Assembly (NCBI GenBank): GCA_018816735.1 | Contig: JAHIVH010000132.1 | Coordinates: forward strand, 1-64,000 | Direction: 5' to 3' | DNA: 64,000 nucleotides | From: Pseudomonadota bacterium | GTDB lineage: Bacteria; Desulfobacterota; Desulfobacteria; Desulfobacterales; JAHIVH01 | Shown here: one piece after another, positions 16,849 through 25,377 of the stretch | Layout: the number at the start of each line of letters is the position of its first letter | Numbering within the stretch: the first letter of the stretch is position 1 | Program-made: the position numbers and the translations under genes | The notes under the pieces: generated by a model | What the model was told of the DNA's origin: nothing | Databases searched by the model: none | The model's input: only the letters and a program-made list of their open reading frames with translations

Positions 16849-18585
16849 TTAATTTTGATCAAAGCCGATCTTGATCAAGTCGGGTTCGGAAGGGAATAAA
16901 AAACCGTCCGGTGATTTAGTAATGATTTCACTTTTTAACACATTAAGATCTCGTAAAACACTACCATTATGAGGAAATGCCGAAAAGTAATCATCGGGAT
17001 AATTGAAGGGATGATAACCGGTTACTGTATTTGTACCTTGTAGTAGAGTTTTTATATCAGACATCTTCCCGTCAGGATCCAGATAAACGATATCAATGCC
17101 TTCCTTTTTATATACCCCATGCTTAATCGCCAACTTGTGACCAACGACCGCATATCCGTCTGAAGGTGTTTGCATAATATCAACAGGGTGTATCAGCAGA
17201 TCTTCACTTAAATCCTGTTGCCACTCAATATTGCCTAGGGAATCCAGCTTGGCTAATAGAAAATGATCACCAGCGGCGGCAGCCATGATATATCCGCCAT
17301 CTGCCGTATTCCGGACGACATTTCTTGCCAATGACTTTTCTAATATATCATGGGATTTGGAAAATTCAATTGCCCGTTCCCATTGAATAACACCAGTACC
17401 ATCCATTTTTATTGCAGAAGTTTTTATCATGATACTTTCTTTTATCATTACAGATATCAAAAAACCGTTATCTGGAGACTCTTCCACAGTATAAGCCAGT
17501 TGATCGGAATTTCCGATTACCTTTTGCCAAACAATATCGCCCTGTGAATTGATCCTGGCGGCGTATATGCCGGATGTGGATGGTGATATCCCTGGGATGT
17601 CATCTGAAAAGGTTTTGCCGAAAAGGAGCACGCCATCATCATCAGTCGCTTCTGCGGCACTGAAATAGTCGTTTCCTGATCCGCCAAAGGACTTGATCCA
17701 TTGTGTCTGCCCCAGTTCATTCAGTTTCGCGACGTGAATATCAGTGTTATCGGTGTCACGCTCTATTTCTCCTAAGAGTGCATAACCACCATCTTTTAAC
17801 TGGCGGATCTCTTTTATGTCTTCAAAAGGTAACGTACCGCTTAATTTTTCCGATTGTCCGTTTGAATCCATTTTGATGAGACGGCTACCGTCAACGAATA
17901 TAATGCCACCATCATGGGTCGCATCCATGATGTTGGTGACGTCGATTTCCGAGAAAGCGGGAATGAGTATTGTTTGGTTGTGAGTGTAGGAAATTTCACC
18001 ATCTGTTGCGATAACCTTCATTGTATGAAACCCTTCTTCCCATTCGGAGGGGGTAATCGTCAATGTGTCGATAGAAGATACGAGTTGACCGTCAAGAAAC
18101 CATTCATATTCGAATGTCCCTTCAGGATAGACCGTTGCCGTGAATGTCGTTTTTTCGCTTATGGTATTGTGTGTTGCAGGGTCGACCCGCAGGCCTGCGA
18201 CTTCAACAGTCCATTTTACGAATTCCTCCGAGAAGGGTACGGGTATGAATCTTCGAAGAAGGGGAGGGTATATTTCCCATGTTTTACAACGGATCTTATA
18301 ACTGCCTGCCATTTCAGGCGTGAAAACGAATACATTATTATAAAGACTATTTGATATCGAAGGGCAATCATCGCAATTATACACCTCATCTCCGTTAATC
18401 GTCCAGTAGTAGCCGAGGAAGTAATACTCACCCCGAGGAATGTTTTTCAACGAAAATTCGATAGTTTCGCCAACATCCATTTGAATCTCCTCTTGCGTAT
18501 CCGGACTGACATCAACAATAAGGCAGCCTGCGATAAAGAGACACGAAACAATCAAACCCGCCAACAATAGACAACACTTTTTCAT
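16849..18585 (-). CDS. lipoprotein with Ig-like and beta-propeller-like repeats
   Basis: I start this gene at 18585 because a gggggaaaa ribosome-binding site lies seven bases upstream and the sequence then reads M-K-K-C-C with a lipobox (F-I-A-G-C). A longer open frame reaches 18675 without a better site. The product is 578 residues. After the lipid-modified Cys come two Ig/PKD-like segments (about 30-210, with E-Y-E-W-F-L-D-G). A series of repeated blades follows, of the form D-G-G-Y-x-L-x-G ... L-x-x-x-G-x-x-x-W-x-K-x-x-G (for example residues 260-480), suggesting a beta-propeller. The protein would sit on the outer or inner membrane surface. No enzyme motif is visible and the ligand is unknown. 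Confidence 0.7.
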   Translation of the reverse strand: MKKCCLLLAGLIVSCLFIAGCLIVDVSPDTQEEIQMDVGETIEFSLKNIPRGEYYFLGYYWTINGDEVYNCDDCPSISNSLYNNVFVFTPEMAGSYKIRCKTWEIYPPLLRRFIPVPFSEEFVKWTVEVAGLRVDPATHNTISEKTTFTATVYPEGTFEYEWFLDGQLVSSIDTLTITPSEWEEGFHTMKVIATDGEISYTHNQTILIPAFSEIDVTNIMDATHDGGIIFVDGSRLIKMDSNGQSEKLSGTLPFEDIKEIRQLKDGGYALLGEIERDTDNTDIHVAKLNELGQTQWIKSFGGSGNDYFSAAEATDDDGVLLFGKTFSDDIPGISPSTSGIYAARINSQGDIVWQKVIGNSDQLAYTVEESPDNGFLISVMIKESIMIKTSAIKMDGTGVIQWERAIEFSKSHDILEKSLARNVVRNTADGGYIMAAAAGDHFLLAKLDSLGNIEWQQDLSEDLLIHPVDIMQTPSDGYAVVGHKLAIKHGVYKKEGIDIVYLDPDGKMSDIKTLLQGTNTVTGYHPFNYPDDYFSAFPHNGSVLRDLNVLKSEIITKSPDGFLFPSEPDLIKIGFDQN

Positions 18586-18726
18586 GCTTTTTTCCCCCAT
18601 TTTAAAATGTGCAAATAATTTAAAATAATATAATGAATTGTCGTTCATTATATTATTGGACCTGTATGGTTTCATGGAAACGTGACGTAATTCAATAGGA
18701 CAGGATACGCATTTGGATGGGTTGCC

Positions 18727-19713
18727 CTAGTCAGCGCATTCGATATTATCAATTGTAACCAAAATTGAATCCGTATTGTTGCAATGACTGGTAACTTGAT
18801 CGGCCCATGTCTGGGCAACGTCATTACAAAGACTGTCATTGTCGTTTACGTTGATACTTGAGACAGATGTCAAATTATTGAAACTTCCCAGTTCGGTTAA
18901 TGAATGGCACCACATAATATTTAGTAAGTCCACTGATTCAAGTGCATCAAACGTACCTCCAAGACTTGTTAATTCTATATTGTTCCATATCCGCAAGCTT
19001 CCTCCCACAGAGACCAGGCTGCTGAACTTGATATTGGACAATTTCTCGTTCCCGAAACACCCTGCATAGCAGACATCTCCAATTAACATGTCTCCCCCCA
19101 CCGATTCAAGAGAACTCAAACCGGTTATGTCTTCCAATCTTTGGTTCCCGATAATTTCAAGAGACCCGCCAATTTTCTTTAAACAGCTTAAGGCATCAAG
19201 AGAAATGATCGTATCATAGGGCTTCGAATAGTCTTCTATAACCAGATCTCCTGAAATTTCAGTATACCCGATTAATCGGGCCAAATCTTCTGAATCATGT
19301 ATATGAACATTTTCTTCTTCAAAAACACCTTTTCCGCATGGAGTGTCTATTGCATGGGCTGTAAAAGTGACGGCAGCGGAATCCGCCTCGAATATTGTAT
19401 TGTCTTTTCGAACAATACTCTGAGGCGAAAATATGTAACCGTCCAGTTTAGGAGTAATCGTCATTTTTGTAATATGTTCGATGACAAACTGCCCATTTGA
19501 ATCTGTTGTCATTACTTCGGGTGTTTCAACTATATTATAATCATCATCAATGTGGTTAATTTCCACTGTTATACCAGGAAGAGCCGTTCCGTCTTCCGAA
19601 ACGACTGTACCGATGAATTCGTCTTCCGCATAGATTATATCCGACCAGTTGCATCCTGTAATAGTCACTATCAACAATATGGCTGATCCGAGTAGTAATA
19701 ATTGTTTAAGCAT
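18727..19713 (-). CDS. lipoprotein with carboxypeptidase-regulatory-like and leucine-rich (receptor L-like) domains
   Basis: The start at 19713 has an aaaggaa ribosome-binding site and begins M-L-K-Q with a lipobox (T-I-T-G-C). The product is 328 residues. Residues 33-105 read as a CarboxypepD_reg-like beta-sandwich (G-T-V-V-S-E-D-G-T-A-L-P-G-I-T-V-E-I). From about 130 to the end are irregular leucine-rich repeats of the receptor L/BspA-like kind (I-S-G-D-L-V-I, L-K-K-I-G-G-S-L-E-I-I-G, L-E-S-V-G-G-D-M-L-I). Several Cys residues near the C-terminus may form disulfides. A surface binding protein is likely; the partner is unknown. It lies in a run of minus-strand lipoprotein genes. Confidence 0.72.
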   Translation of the reverse strand: MLKQLLLLGSAILLIVTITGCNWSDIIYAEDEFIGTVVSEDGTALPGITVEINHIDDDYNIVETPEVMTTDSNGQFVIEHITKMTITPKLDGYIFSPQSIVRKDNTIFEADSAAVTFTAHAIDTPCGKGVFEEENVHIHDSEDLARLIGYTEISGDLVIEDYSKPYDTIISLDALSCLKKIGGSLEIIGNQRLEDITGLSSLESVGGDMLIGDVCYAGCFGNEKLSNIKFSSLVSVGGSLRIWNNIELTSLGGTFDALESVDLLNIMWCHSLTELGSFNNLTSVSSINVNDNDSLCNDVAQTWADQVTSHCNNTDSILVTIDNIECAD

Positions 19714-19896
19714 TTTGTTTCCTTTCAATGATGTTAAATATTCATAACCTGTCAACCCTTCAATGACATCCTAATCCTTATCCCTAATGTTTCATAAAAA
19801 CCGGGTATGGATCTTTTTCGATTCAACACAATGGGTCCGTATCAGTTACCCAGGGTTCAGGCACCGGGAAACCTGTGGCGAACACACCAATTGGGA

Positions 19897-21057
19897 CTAA
19901 AGGACGCCATTTTCGAGTCGCCACATGATCCATAAGAACTGGAGATTGCATCCAGTACAGACAAACGCATCAGGTGGTGCGATGTCACCATCAATCCAGT
20001 GATGTCTGATCAGTCCTGCCGAAGGATCATGGATATAATCTCTTATAAAGGTCAACTGATCGTAAATTCCGTCCAGGTATTTTTGTTCCCCTGTTATAGA
20101 ATACAGGCTTTGAAAAGCAAGTATTGCATAACCGGTTGGTGAGAAAGATGTAAAATCGTCGGTCTGTGCACCATAGGTATCCTTTGAATAAGGCGTGAAA
20201 TAACCAGGTCGATCGTCGTATTTCAACGTCTCAATCTCATTAAACAGATGTTTTGCCCTTTCAAGTGCATTCGTATTTTGAGTGACTTCATACAGCCGGG
20301 TCAAGCTCATCATTGTAGTGACGTTTGGATATAGATATTTCGTGCCGACTGTTGAAGGAAGATCTGGACTGAACTCATAATAAGCCCCATTCCAGGCCTT
20401 GTCATCAATGGCATCTAAATAATTTTCAGCTCTGTTGATATACGTTTGAGTCGAAGTAGCGTTTGGAAATGTTTTTGCATATTGCAAATTGGCGATTACC
20501 AAAAGGTTTGTGGCTGTTGTCTGCCCATATACTTTTGCAACTTCACTGCCGTCGGCTGGTATATAATATCCGGACAAAAACATTATCAGGTTGATTCGAT
20601 CCAAAACGTTTTCAACCAAATCAATGCCGTCCGAGCTGTCTCTTGCTTCCATATACTCAAGAAGACCCAAAACAGCAAAAATGATCTGGTGAAGTTCTGC
20701 GACAAAGCCAGAAGTGTCAAGTTCCAGTGCATTGGTAATAAGTGTTTTATTAAACCCTGAAGCCTCATCGGCGCGTGCCTGATAGTCCGGTCTTCCGGTT
20801 GTCTGGCCTGCCCTTGAATAAAATGCAAGCCCAGCAAAAGGACTATCGTTGTAATCCCCGTTCCAAGTACCATCGGCATAGTAACCTCCATTCCACATTT
20901 CATTTTCAACTGAGCCTACCATTGCCTGGTAATCGCTGATATCGATCGGAATCCCTACTACTTCTACTTCTTCTTGTTCCTGACCATCACAGCCGATCAC
21001 GCACATCGTTATGATCAGAATGATTAATGTCACACTGAGTTTTAACGAGCTATTCAT
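19897..21057 (-). CDS. lipoprotein with an (alpha/alpha)6-barrel-like domain
   Basis: The 386-residue product starts with a lipoprotein signal (M-C-V-I-G-C) and has a good ribosome-binding site (gaaggaga). The mature part resembles (alpha/alpha)n barrel proteins such as glycoside hydrolases and epimerases. Repeated helical hairpins include W-N-G-A-Y-Y-E-F, Y-L-Y-P-N-V-T-T-M-M-S-L-T-R-L-Y and A-I-L-A-F-Q-S-L-Y, each following an inner helix. Acidic and aromatic residues (W-N-G-G-Y-Y, D-D-F-T-S-F-S-P-T-G-Y) could line a sugar site. I cannot name a catalytic residue. A role in carbohydrate or cell-surface processing is plausible but unproven. Confidence 0.65.
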   Translation of the reverse strand: MNSSLKLSVTLIILIITMCVIGCDGQEQEEVEVVGIPIDISDYQAMVGSVENEMWNGGYYADGTWNGDYNDSPFAGLAFYSRAGQTTGRPDYQARADEASGFNKTLITNALELDTSGFVAELHQIIFAVLGLLEYMEARDSSDGIDLVENVLDRINLIMFLSGYYIPADGSEVAKVYGQTTATNLLVIANLQYAKTFPNATSTQTYINRAENYLDAIDDKAWNGAYYEFSPDLPSTVGTKYLYPNVTTMMSLTRLYEVTQNTNALERAKHLFNEIETLKYDDRPGYFTPYSKDTYGAQTDDFTSFSPTGYAILAFQSLYSITGEQKYLDGIYDQLTFIRDYIHDPSAGLIRHHWIDGDIAPPDAFVCTGCNLQFLWIMWRLENGVL

Positions 21058-21397
21058 GTTGTTCTCCTTCGTGGTTGAAATTACAAGTTATCTAAAATTT
21101 GAAATAGCGGCATACGATACTATTACGAGAATTCAATTTTACCGCAAACTCCGTCTTGGTTCAGTGGGAGATCAAAAAATTATTTAGAAATAAACTTAGT
21201 ATGATAAACGTTATTCGATCCTAATATCCAAAATTCACAACATCCTTAGAATCATATACAAAAATTATACCGATTCTCCGTAATTCAAATAAATACCAAA
21301 GTTATGTATATTTTCAATTGATTATAAGACTTTGATTTAGAGAGCAACTGCCTTCGCATTGTCAAATAATACAATATGTAACATGACAACATGTAAT
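21058..21397. other. AT-rich intergenic region before transposase copy 2
   Basis: No gene is visible in these 340 bases. The left part must hold the promoter of the minus-strand alpha/alpha-barrel lipoprotein gene; no clear promoter elements could be assigned. The right end abuts the truncated transposase copy. Confidence 0.4.
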
Positions 21398-21974
21398 GCA
21401 AATCTTTCAAGAGGTATGCGCCATCTGAACGTGGTCTATACATAGCGATACAACAGCCGTCATAGGTGGGATGGCCCTCTTTTTCAAGGTCGCTATAAAT
21501 CCATCCTCATCGATTCGGACAGTTATTTGCTTCAAGCGGTTCGGTATATTCATCGCAATCCACTGCGTGCCGGTCTGGTAAAAAATATTGGGGAATATCC
21601 GTGGAGCAGCCACCAGGGGTATGTTTCCATTATCGATATGATAAAGGAACGCTACGGTGAAGAAAAAATCCGCAGGGAAGTTCCCTTAAGCCGTGATTTG
21701 CTGCCGGATGCAGACCGGATTATGGAAGCAGTCTGCAAGTCTTATGAGATAACTACGCAGGATCTTTTTAAGATGCAGCGGGGTAAACGGAATGACGCAC
21801 GAAATGTGTCTATTTACCTGATCCGCAAACTGAGGAAGGACACATTGAATGAGATCGGTAAGGTTTTCAGGATAGACAACGACAGTACGGTCAGCAGTGT
21901 CCTGGAACGTATAAAAAAACGGATGGCAAAGGATCGCCATTTATCAGAACAAGTAAATAAAATTGTCGAATCGT
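21398..21974 (+). pseudogene. REP-associated transposase pseudogene, copy 2
   Basis: Compared with the complete gene at 26618-27598, this copy lacks everything before G-C-A-A-A-T-C (21398, equivalent to 26825), including the HUH motif. It has a CAG to TAG stop soon after (T-A-C-A-T-A-G) and lacks exactly the equivalent of 27059-27229 (171 bases, in frame), so V-S-I joins I-D-M-I-K-E-R. The 3' end stops in gtcgaatcg and the usual terminal palindrome is missing. The part encoding the DnaA-like C-terminal domain is intact. Confidence 0.85.
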
Positions 21975-21988
21975 TTGACCCCTATATG

Positions 21989-22024
21989 TTCATTAACATC
22001 TTGACACACAATACCCGCTTTCAT
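21989..22024. repeat. left arm of a 36-base inverted repeat
   Basis: The 36 bases at 21989-22024 are the exact reverse complement of 24425-24460. Looser similarity continues for about 25 bases (caaaaaagcaatgt on the left, acattgcttttttg on the right). The arms enclose the beta-lactamase-like gene and transposase copy 3. Confidence 0.85.
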
Positions 22025-22146
22025 GCTCATCCAAAAAAGCAATGTATTATCCTTTGCACTCATAAAAACAGGTTCCTGTTTTATTGTAAGGACTTAGCAG
22101 GGGTCCTTTTATAAGAAGCCCCTGCTGCTATCCATATCCTTAAGTA

Positions 22147-23316
22147 TTACTGTATTGAATTATAGATATTTCCTGCAGTCAACATTAAGATGTCCATCGC
22201 TTTGTTGGTATTCGTAAAGGTTGCAATGGCAGTATTGTCGGAGGGGGAGAACACCATTAACGCATTAAAGCCCGCAACATTCCCTCCGTGGGCGATGATG
22301 GTACCGGCTTCCGGGTCTATGGGATTCTCCATAACCCTCCAGCCCAAGGCATATTGGCCAGGGCCAAGCTCCTCGTCAATTGCACTAACGACGGGTTCGT
22401 GCAGCGTTTCAAACATCGTTTTCGGCCATCCACCACCATTTCCCAGTTCGCCTTGTAGATGCCAGTTAACATACTTGAGAAAATCACCAATAGAACATTT
22501 GACACCGCCTGCAGGACGCCAGACCGCATTCGACCATTCAAGGAGACTTTCAACAGGATTCAAGAGGGTGGCTACAGTTCTTGTCCCGTCACTATTTAAT
22601 TGATGTCCATAGGGTTGCGGGTAATCCTGTAATGTCCACGGCGGGTATCCAAACCCGGCACTCGTCATATGCAAGGGAGTAAAGATTTTTAGATGTAGAA
22701 GTTCTTCATAGGAAATACCGGCTCTTGTTTCTGCTATGGCGCCTGCGATAATGTATCCGATGTTGGAATAGAAGTACATTCCTTTGGTTCCGGATGAAGG
22801 CTTTTTTAGAAGCAATTTAAGCGCATTATAGCGACTCTTGGTTGGTGACATGTAGTTACCGTATTGCCGCAATATCAACGATTCACCAGATGACGGATCT
22901 CTTTGAAATCCGGCAGTGTGAGACAATATCTCCTTGACACTTACATCCAGGTAATCTTCATTCATGATATCACAGAACTCTGGAAAGACATCCTGTAATT
23001 TGGTTTCCCATGTCAGTTTATTCTCTTCTACCAGCATCCCGATGACGGTTGCGGTCATCGATTTGGTACATGATCCGATCATGAATTTTTTATCAACATC
23101 CACGGGATCTTCCTGATCAATCCTGAGAACACCCGTTGCGCCAATGTTCGTGAATGCATTGTAAACTGTGTAACCGGCGGCCAGGGCAGGCACACCGGTA
23201 TCATCATGAACATCTTCAACAATGTCTTGGACACTTTCACATCCCGCAACGGCCCATGACACAGTAAATAAAACGAATAACATCCACAATTGCTTTCTTA
23301 TACTGACCTGTTTCAT
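22147..23316 (-). CDS. serine beta-lactamase family (class C-like) hydrolase, lipoprotein
   Basis: The 389-residue product has a lipoprotein signal (A-V-A-G-C26) and a clear ribosome-binding site (aaggagcc). The serine beta-lactamase/DD-peptidase fold (PF00144) shows S82-C-T-K85 as the S-x-x-K nucleophile motif, Y183-S-N185 as the Y-x-N motif and a late H-G-G in place of K-T-G. That combination is typical of EstB-like esterases and other class C relatives rather than true beta-lactamases. It probably hydrolyses an ester or amide in the periplasm. Near the gene end a hairpin (AGCAGGGG / CCCCTGCT) lies at 22096-22126. It lies between two decayed transposase copies inside an inverted repeat. Confidence 0.82.
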   Translation of the reverse strand: MKQVSIRKQLWMLFVLFTVSWAVAGCESVQDIVEDVHDDTGVPALAAGYTVYNAFTNIGATGVLRIDQEDPVDVDKKFMIGSCTKSMTATVIGMLVEENKLTWETKLQDVFPEFCDIMNEDYLDVSVKEILSHTAGFQRDPSSGESLILRQYGNYMSPTKSRYNALKLLLKKPSSGTKGMYFYSNIGYIIAGAIAETRAGISYEELLHLKIFTPLHMTSAGFGYPPWTLQDYPQPYGHQLNSDGTRTVATLLNPVESLLEWSNAVWRPAGGVKCSIGDFLKYVNWHLQGELGNGGGWPKTMFETLHEPVVSAIDEELGPGQYALGWRVMENPIDPEAGTIIAHGGNVAGFNALMVFSPSDNTAIATFTNTNKAMDILMLTAGNIYNSIQ

Positions 23317-23609
23317 TTTGGCTCCTTAAAAATAATTTAATAAGTAAGAATGAATTACCGTTGAATTTTTACGCGCGCGTTCATCTTGATGAAAGAATCC
23401 AATAATGGTTTCTTGCGTGTTCATATATTCAAAATGTATACCAACACTTCACAAATACAGGAAGATATATTTATATAAATTATCTCAGCATATTAAAATT
23501 TAAAATACACTACGGAATACGACTGTAGCGTGAATAAAAGCGTTACATGTTACAGGTTGTAACGTTACAAGGTGTCATATGACAACACAGCATCTCAGTT
23601 AAAAGAAAA
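23317..23609. other. intergenic region with a 14-base palindrome
   Basis: This holds the upstream region of the beta-lactamase-like gene and no other gene. TTGTAACGTTACAA at 23557-23570 is a perfect palindrome, next to related pieces (gcgttacatgttac), and may be a regulator site. The right end leads into the REP repeats of transposase copy 3. Confidence 0.35.
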
Positions 23610-23738
23610 GGGGTCAAGTCCGCTCTTAAAAGGGGTCATAAAAGGGGTCAATAAAAGGGGTCAAGTCCGCTCTTGACCTGTCATAAAAGGGGTCATAAAA
23701 GGGGTCGGTCATAAAAGGGGTCAAGTCCGCTCTTGACC
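23610..23738 (+). repeat. cluster of REP palindromes upstream of transposase copy 3
   Basis: Two perfect copies of GGTCAAGTCCGCTCTTGACC occur at 23659-23678 and 23719-23738, and a half copy begins at 23612. The spaces between are filled by short tandem pieces of ATAAAAGGGGTC. Each perfect copy folds into a 7-bp hairpin with loop TCCGCT. The same unit, in reverse orientation, closes the 3' end of the transposase copies. The run looks like replication slippage over a REP end. Confidence 0.85.
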
Positions 23739-23771
23739 TGTTTTGGATTGTCTGATATGTAATAAATTATT

Positions 23772-24357
23772 ATGTCAAGACCTTTACGAATAGAATATTC
23801 TAATGCAAGGTATCATGTGATGAATCGGGGACTGGTTGGAAAAAGCCGACATCTTGTCCTTACTTTCGCAAAACAGAAAAGATTGCCCCCGTTATTACAA
23901 AAAATGGGTTTCGGCTGACAAAGAAGATGATGTGACCGAGACATTAAATCGAAAAAGATGGCCTGTCTCTTTAGGATCGCAATCCTTTATCGATATGATA
24001 AAGGAACGTTACGGTGAAGAAAAAATCCGCAGGGAAGTTCCCATAAGCCGTGATTTGCTTCCGGATGCACACCGGATTATGGAAGCAGTCTGCAAGTCTT
24101 ATGAGACAACTACGCAGGATATTCTTAAGATGCAGCGGGGCAAATGGAATGATGCACGTAATGTGTCTATTTACCTGATCCGCAAACTGAGGAAGGACAC
24201 GTTGAATGAGATCGGTAAGGTTTTCGGGATCGACAACGACAGCACGGTCAGCAGTGTCCTGGAACGTATAAAAAAACGGATGGCAAAGGATCGCCATTTA
24301 TCAGAACAAGTAAATAAAATTGTCGAATCGTTAAAAACAGGTCAAGAGCGGACTTGA
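23772..24357 (+). pseudogene. REP-associated transposase pseudogene, copy 3 (catalytic domain deleted)
   Basis: The ATG and first 21 codons match the complete gene, and then the equivalent of 26677-27071 (395 bases) is missing. The join runs through a short G run shared by both ends. The loss removes the HUH and Tyr motifs and shifts the frame. The downstream frame is open again from about 23836 through the DnaA-like domain to the stop, followed by a perfect palindrome (24340-24359). It is a non-autonomous derivative that keeps both element ends. Confidence 0.85.
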
Positions 24358-24359
24358 CC
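24340..24359 (+). repeat. REP palindrome at the 3' end of transposase copy 3
   Basis: GGTCAAGAGCGGACTTGACC, the reverse complement of the upstream unit. It is followed by two tandem copies of a tgacccctaatgctt unit, which suggests slippage at the element end. Confidence 0.85.
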
Positions 24360-24424
24360 CCTAATGCTTTGACCCCTAATGCTTTAAATAAAGATAAGAC
24401 ATTGCTTTTTTGGGTGTGAAGTAT

Positions 24425-24460
24425 ATGAAAGCGGGTATTGTGTGTCAAGATGTTAATGAA
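24425..24460. repeat. right arm of the 36-base inverted repeat
   Basis: Exact reverse complement of 21989-22024. Its position just past transposase copy 3, like the left arm just past copy 2, suggests that the two transposase-flanked segments derive from one sequence duplicated in opposite orientation. Confidence 0.85.
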
Positions 24461-24746
24461 TACAACATGCAGGTAGTCTCTTCGGGCAAATAAAATATGC
24501 TTACAGCCAGGCAGGCCCCCTATCCAGTAGAGCAAGGTAAAACTAAATAAAATTTAAAAATATAATCGATTTCAAGCGCACTGGTCGGGTTTGATATCAG
24601 ACATACTCATTACCGTTTTCTGTGATTTGTCAAAAATATAGATTTGAGACTCAAGCCCCTGGAAAAAATTTCGGCCACTATTTACAAAAAAACCAGGGTG
24701 TGTAAAAAGAAAACATGACATTCATATAATTATTGGAGCGTTTATT

Positions 24747-25376
24747 TTGGAGGATGACACCCAAAAAAATCACACCCTGTGTGACACAAAAATCAGAGAG
24801 ATGGAAATTGACGATCTGGCCCCTGTTTTTCATTTAGGGGAAAAATTGTTTGATTCCGATATCCTGCCATCTTTATACAGAACCTGGGATGAATATGAGG
24901 TTATCGATTTTTTCAGCACGAATCCCGAATTCTGTCTGGTAGCGGAACATAATGGGGAATTGGCCGGATTTGTCCTTGGAAACATTATTGAAAAAAATAA
25001 CTCCCCCTGGAAATACGGGTATCTTGTCTGGATGGGCGTGGCCCCCCAAGCAAAACCGCTGGGTTTGGGCATCAAATTATTTAAATACTTCAAGTCTCTC
25101 ATGAAAAAAAACGGCGTCCACATGCTGATTGTTGATACAGATGCCGAGAATACCGAAGCAATCAAGTTTTTCCAGAAAATGGGATTCACGAATCCGAAAA
25201 GTCATGTATATATGTCCTCAAATCTTTCGCGGACCCGGAAGCGGACTTCATTGAAAACAGCAGACAACACCACCAAACCGATAAATCAGGAGAAAAAACC
25301 GAGAGGATCAAAGCAAGAAGTGAATGGTCGCCCCAGGAAGAAAAGAAACCTCTTCCCCGAGAGGAAAAAGTCCTGA
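24747..25376 (+). CDS. GNAT-family N-acetyltransferase (RimI-like)
   Basis: The 209-residue frame uses a TTG start with ttggagcg upstream. An ATG at 24801 is a less likely alternative because it would cut into the first strand (I-R-E-M-E-I-D-D-L). The GNAT fold is shown by the acetyl-CoA loop region V-A-P-Q-A-K-P-L-G-L-G-I-K-L-F, a slightly relaxed form of R/Q-x-x-G-x-G/A, and by N-T-E-A-I-K-F-F-Q-K-M-G-F in the last helix. After residue 150 the sequence is a basic, low-complexity tail (K-P-R-G-S-K-Q-E-V, R-P-R-K-K-R) of no obvious fold. The next gene, an M20 peptidase, starts one base after its stop, so acetylation and deacylation of the same small molecule is possible. Confidence 0.75.
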   Translation: MEDDTQKNHTLCDTKIREMEIDDLAPVFHLGEKLFDSDILPSLYRTWDEYEVIDFFSTNPEFCLVAEHNGELAGFVLGNIIEKNNSPWKYGYLVWMGVAPQAKPLGLGIKLFKYFKSLMKKNGVHMLIVDTDAENTEAIKFFQKMGFTNPKSHVYMSSNLSRTRKRTSLKTADNTTKPINQEKKPRGSKQEVNGRPRKKRNLFPERKKS

Positions 25377-25377
25377 A

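Noticed and set aside
22147..23316. Antibiotic-resistance beta-lactamase
   Set aside because: S-x-x-K and Y-x-N are present, but H-G-G replaces K-T-G and the protein is a lipoprotein of the esterase-like branch; resistance cannot be claimed.
23610..23738. CRISPR-like array
   Set aside because: The repeats are palindromic and irregularly spaced, the spacers are tandem scraps of one unit and no cas genes are nearby; they fit REP ends.
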